A stretch of 24,295 nt of DNA from CALLVY01 sp937899855 (GTDB taxonomy: Bacteria > Bacteroidota > Bacteroidia > Chitinophagales > Saprospiraceae). Under the pieces are notes generated by a model. The model saw only the letters and a list, made by a program, of their open reading frames with translations, was not told the DNA's origin and did not search any database. The translations under genes and the position numbers were made by a program. Positions 23,827-24,295 of the stretch are shown here, piece by piece. Position 1 is the first letter of the stretch, and each line of letters starts with the position of its first letter. The stretch is from assembly GCA_039820405.1 (NCBI GenBank), contig JBCBQC010000095.1, positions 1-24,295 on the forward strand, in the 5' to 3' direction.

Positions 23827-24036
23827 ATGCACCTTAGCTTCCGTTCCGAACGACCTCAAGATTACGCCGCAGTGGAGCAACTCGTTGCCGCGGCCTTCCG
23901 CGATGAAGTCTACAGCGACCAAAACGAGCAGCGGCGGGGAATTGGGGGGTGTACGATTGAGGAAGCGCAGCGGGAAGGGGGGATCGCGGGACGGATGATC
24001 TATCCAGCGGCTTTTTACCAAGATCAAGAAGGATGA
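23827..24036 (+). pseudogene. Truncated GNAT acetyltransferase N-terminus with unrelated tail
   Basis: A 69-residue ORF. Residues 1-34 (FRSERPQDYAAVEQLVAAAFRDE and following YSDQNE) match the start of YhbS-like GNAT acetyltransferases, which normally run about 150-170 residues. After residue 34 the text changes to QRRGIGGCTIEEAQ and ends at a stop at 24034-24036, with no acetyl-CoA loop. The neighbouring frames show no continuation, so the gene looks truncated by deletion or recombination near position 23930. Its TGA overlaps the ATG of the next ORF (ATGA), so it may still be translated. Confidence 0.5.
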
Positions 24037-24295
24037 AACGGAATTCATTCCGCGCTGCTTGGGACGTTTTCCACGCCCATTTCCGACCGCCCCCTACCAT
24101 TGCCCTGGGCATCGCAGCCGATTCCCATTTTCACTTCAATCCCTTCGGTGGACTGCGCGATGAAGAGTTAGAGCGGGTGCTGGTTCCGCATCCGCAGTGG
24201 TCGCAATTGCTGGACTTGGTTCGTACCGGTCAGCCGCTCCTCATCGAGCTCTGCGGCGCCAAGGGCCGGGGCAAAACCAGCCATCTCAAGCGCCT
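24033..24295 (+). CDS. P-loop ATPase-like protein, partial (runs off window)
   Basis: Opens at ATG 24033, overlapping the previous stop by 4 bases, and is uninterrupted for 87 codons to the end of the window. A Walker A motif CGAKGRGKTSHL lies at the end (GxxxxGKT), preceded by the beta strand PLLIELC. Upstream is NPFGGLRDEELERVLVP, similar to a group of small uncharacterised ATP-binding proteins that carry NPFG before the nucleotide-binding domain. The C-terminal part, including any Walker B, is missing, so function cannot be stated. Confidence 0.7.
   Translation, partial: MKRNSFRAAWDVFHAHFRPPPTIALGIAADSHFHFNPFGGLRDEELERVLVPHPQWSQLLDLVRTGQPLLIELCGAKGRGKTSHLKR

Noticed and set aside
1..24295. 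CRISPR array, tRNA, rRNA, insertion sequence or prophage genes
   Set aside because: Reading both strands showed no regularly spaced repeats, cloverleaf, transposase or phage motifs. A tRNAscan or ISfinder run could still find something short.

Overview
The window looks like chromosomal DNA from a GC-rich member of the Bacteroidota, most likely the Saprospiria (Lewinella-type). The evidence is a SusC/SusD outer-membrane uptake pair, a secreted protein with a type IX (T9SS) C-terminal sorting domain, a membrane-anchored LytTR regulator, and genes that mostly lack clear Shine-Dalgarno sequences. The taxon is inferred from gene content only. No rRNA, tRNA, CRISPR array, transposase or phage gene was found.

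Layout. (1) Positions 10-3555, plus strand: a tight metabolic run of M42 aminopeptidase, aldo/keto reductase, short pterin-4a-carbinolamine dehydratase and YbdL-like methionine aminotransferase. (2) Positions 3556-3935: the only gene-free stretch above 300 bases, with a palindrome-dense GC-rich patch followed by AT-rich DNA and two 12-bp direct repeats. (3) Positions 3936-8404, plus strand: a glyoxalase-fold protein, an AAC(3)-I-like GNAT acetyltransferase translationally coupled to a Qnr/McbG-like pentapeptide-repeat protein, then four integral membrane proteins (TspO/MBR-like, DUF1761-like, ABA4-like, bestrophin). A perfect 15-bp hairpin closes this side. (4) Positions 8471-19599, minus strand: a large secreted choice-of-anchor I protein with an apparent phytase-like insertion, and upstream of it a compact putative operon susC - susD - sodium/solute symporter - metallophosphoesterase. 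A structured leader precedes susC, and a hairpin separates it from a DUF2064-type nucleotidyl/glycosyltransferase. (5) Positions 19791-24295: LytTR regulator, short-chain dehydrogenase, a convergent SLC13/DASS anion transporter whose end overlaps the dehydrogenase, a Nudix hydrolase, a 43-residue membrane peptide, a truncated GNAT fragment, and the start of a P-loop ATPase cut off by the window edge.

How the genes may work together. The minus-strand block reads as a nutrient-uptake locus: SusC/SusD for outer-membrane import, an SSS symporter for inner-membrane import, and a phosphoesterase-fold cytoplasmic protein. A secreted phytase-like protein lies next to it. No glycoside hydrolase, sulfatase or peptidase is present to name the substrate; a phosphorylated organic compound is a guess from two phosphoester-related folds. 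The GNAT/pentapeptide pair resembles an antibiotic self-protection module, but no biosynthetic genes adjoin it. No clearly new system stands out. The most unusual items are the GNAT/pentapeptide pair, the metallophosphoesterase lacking canonical metal ligands inside a SusCD operon, the structured susC leader and the palindrome-rich intergenic patch.
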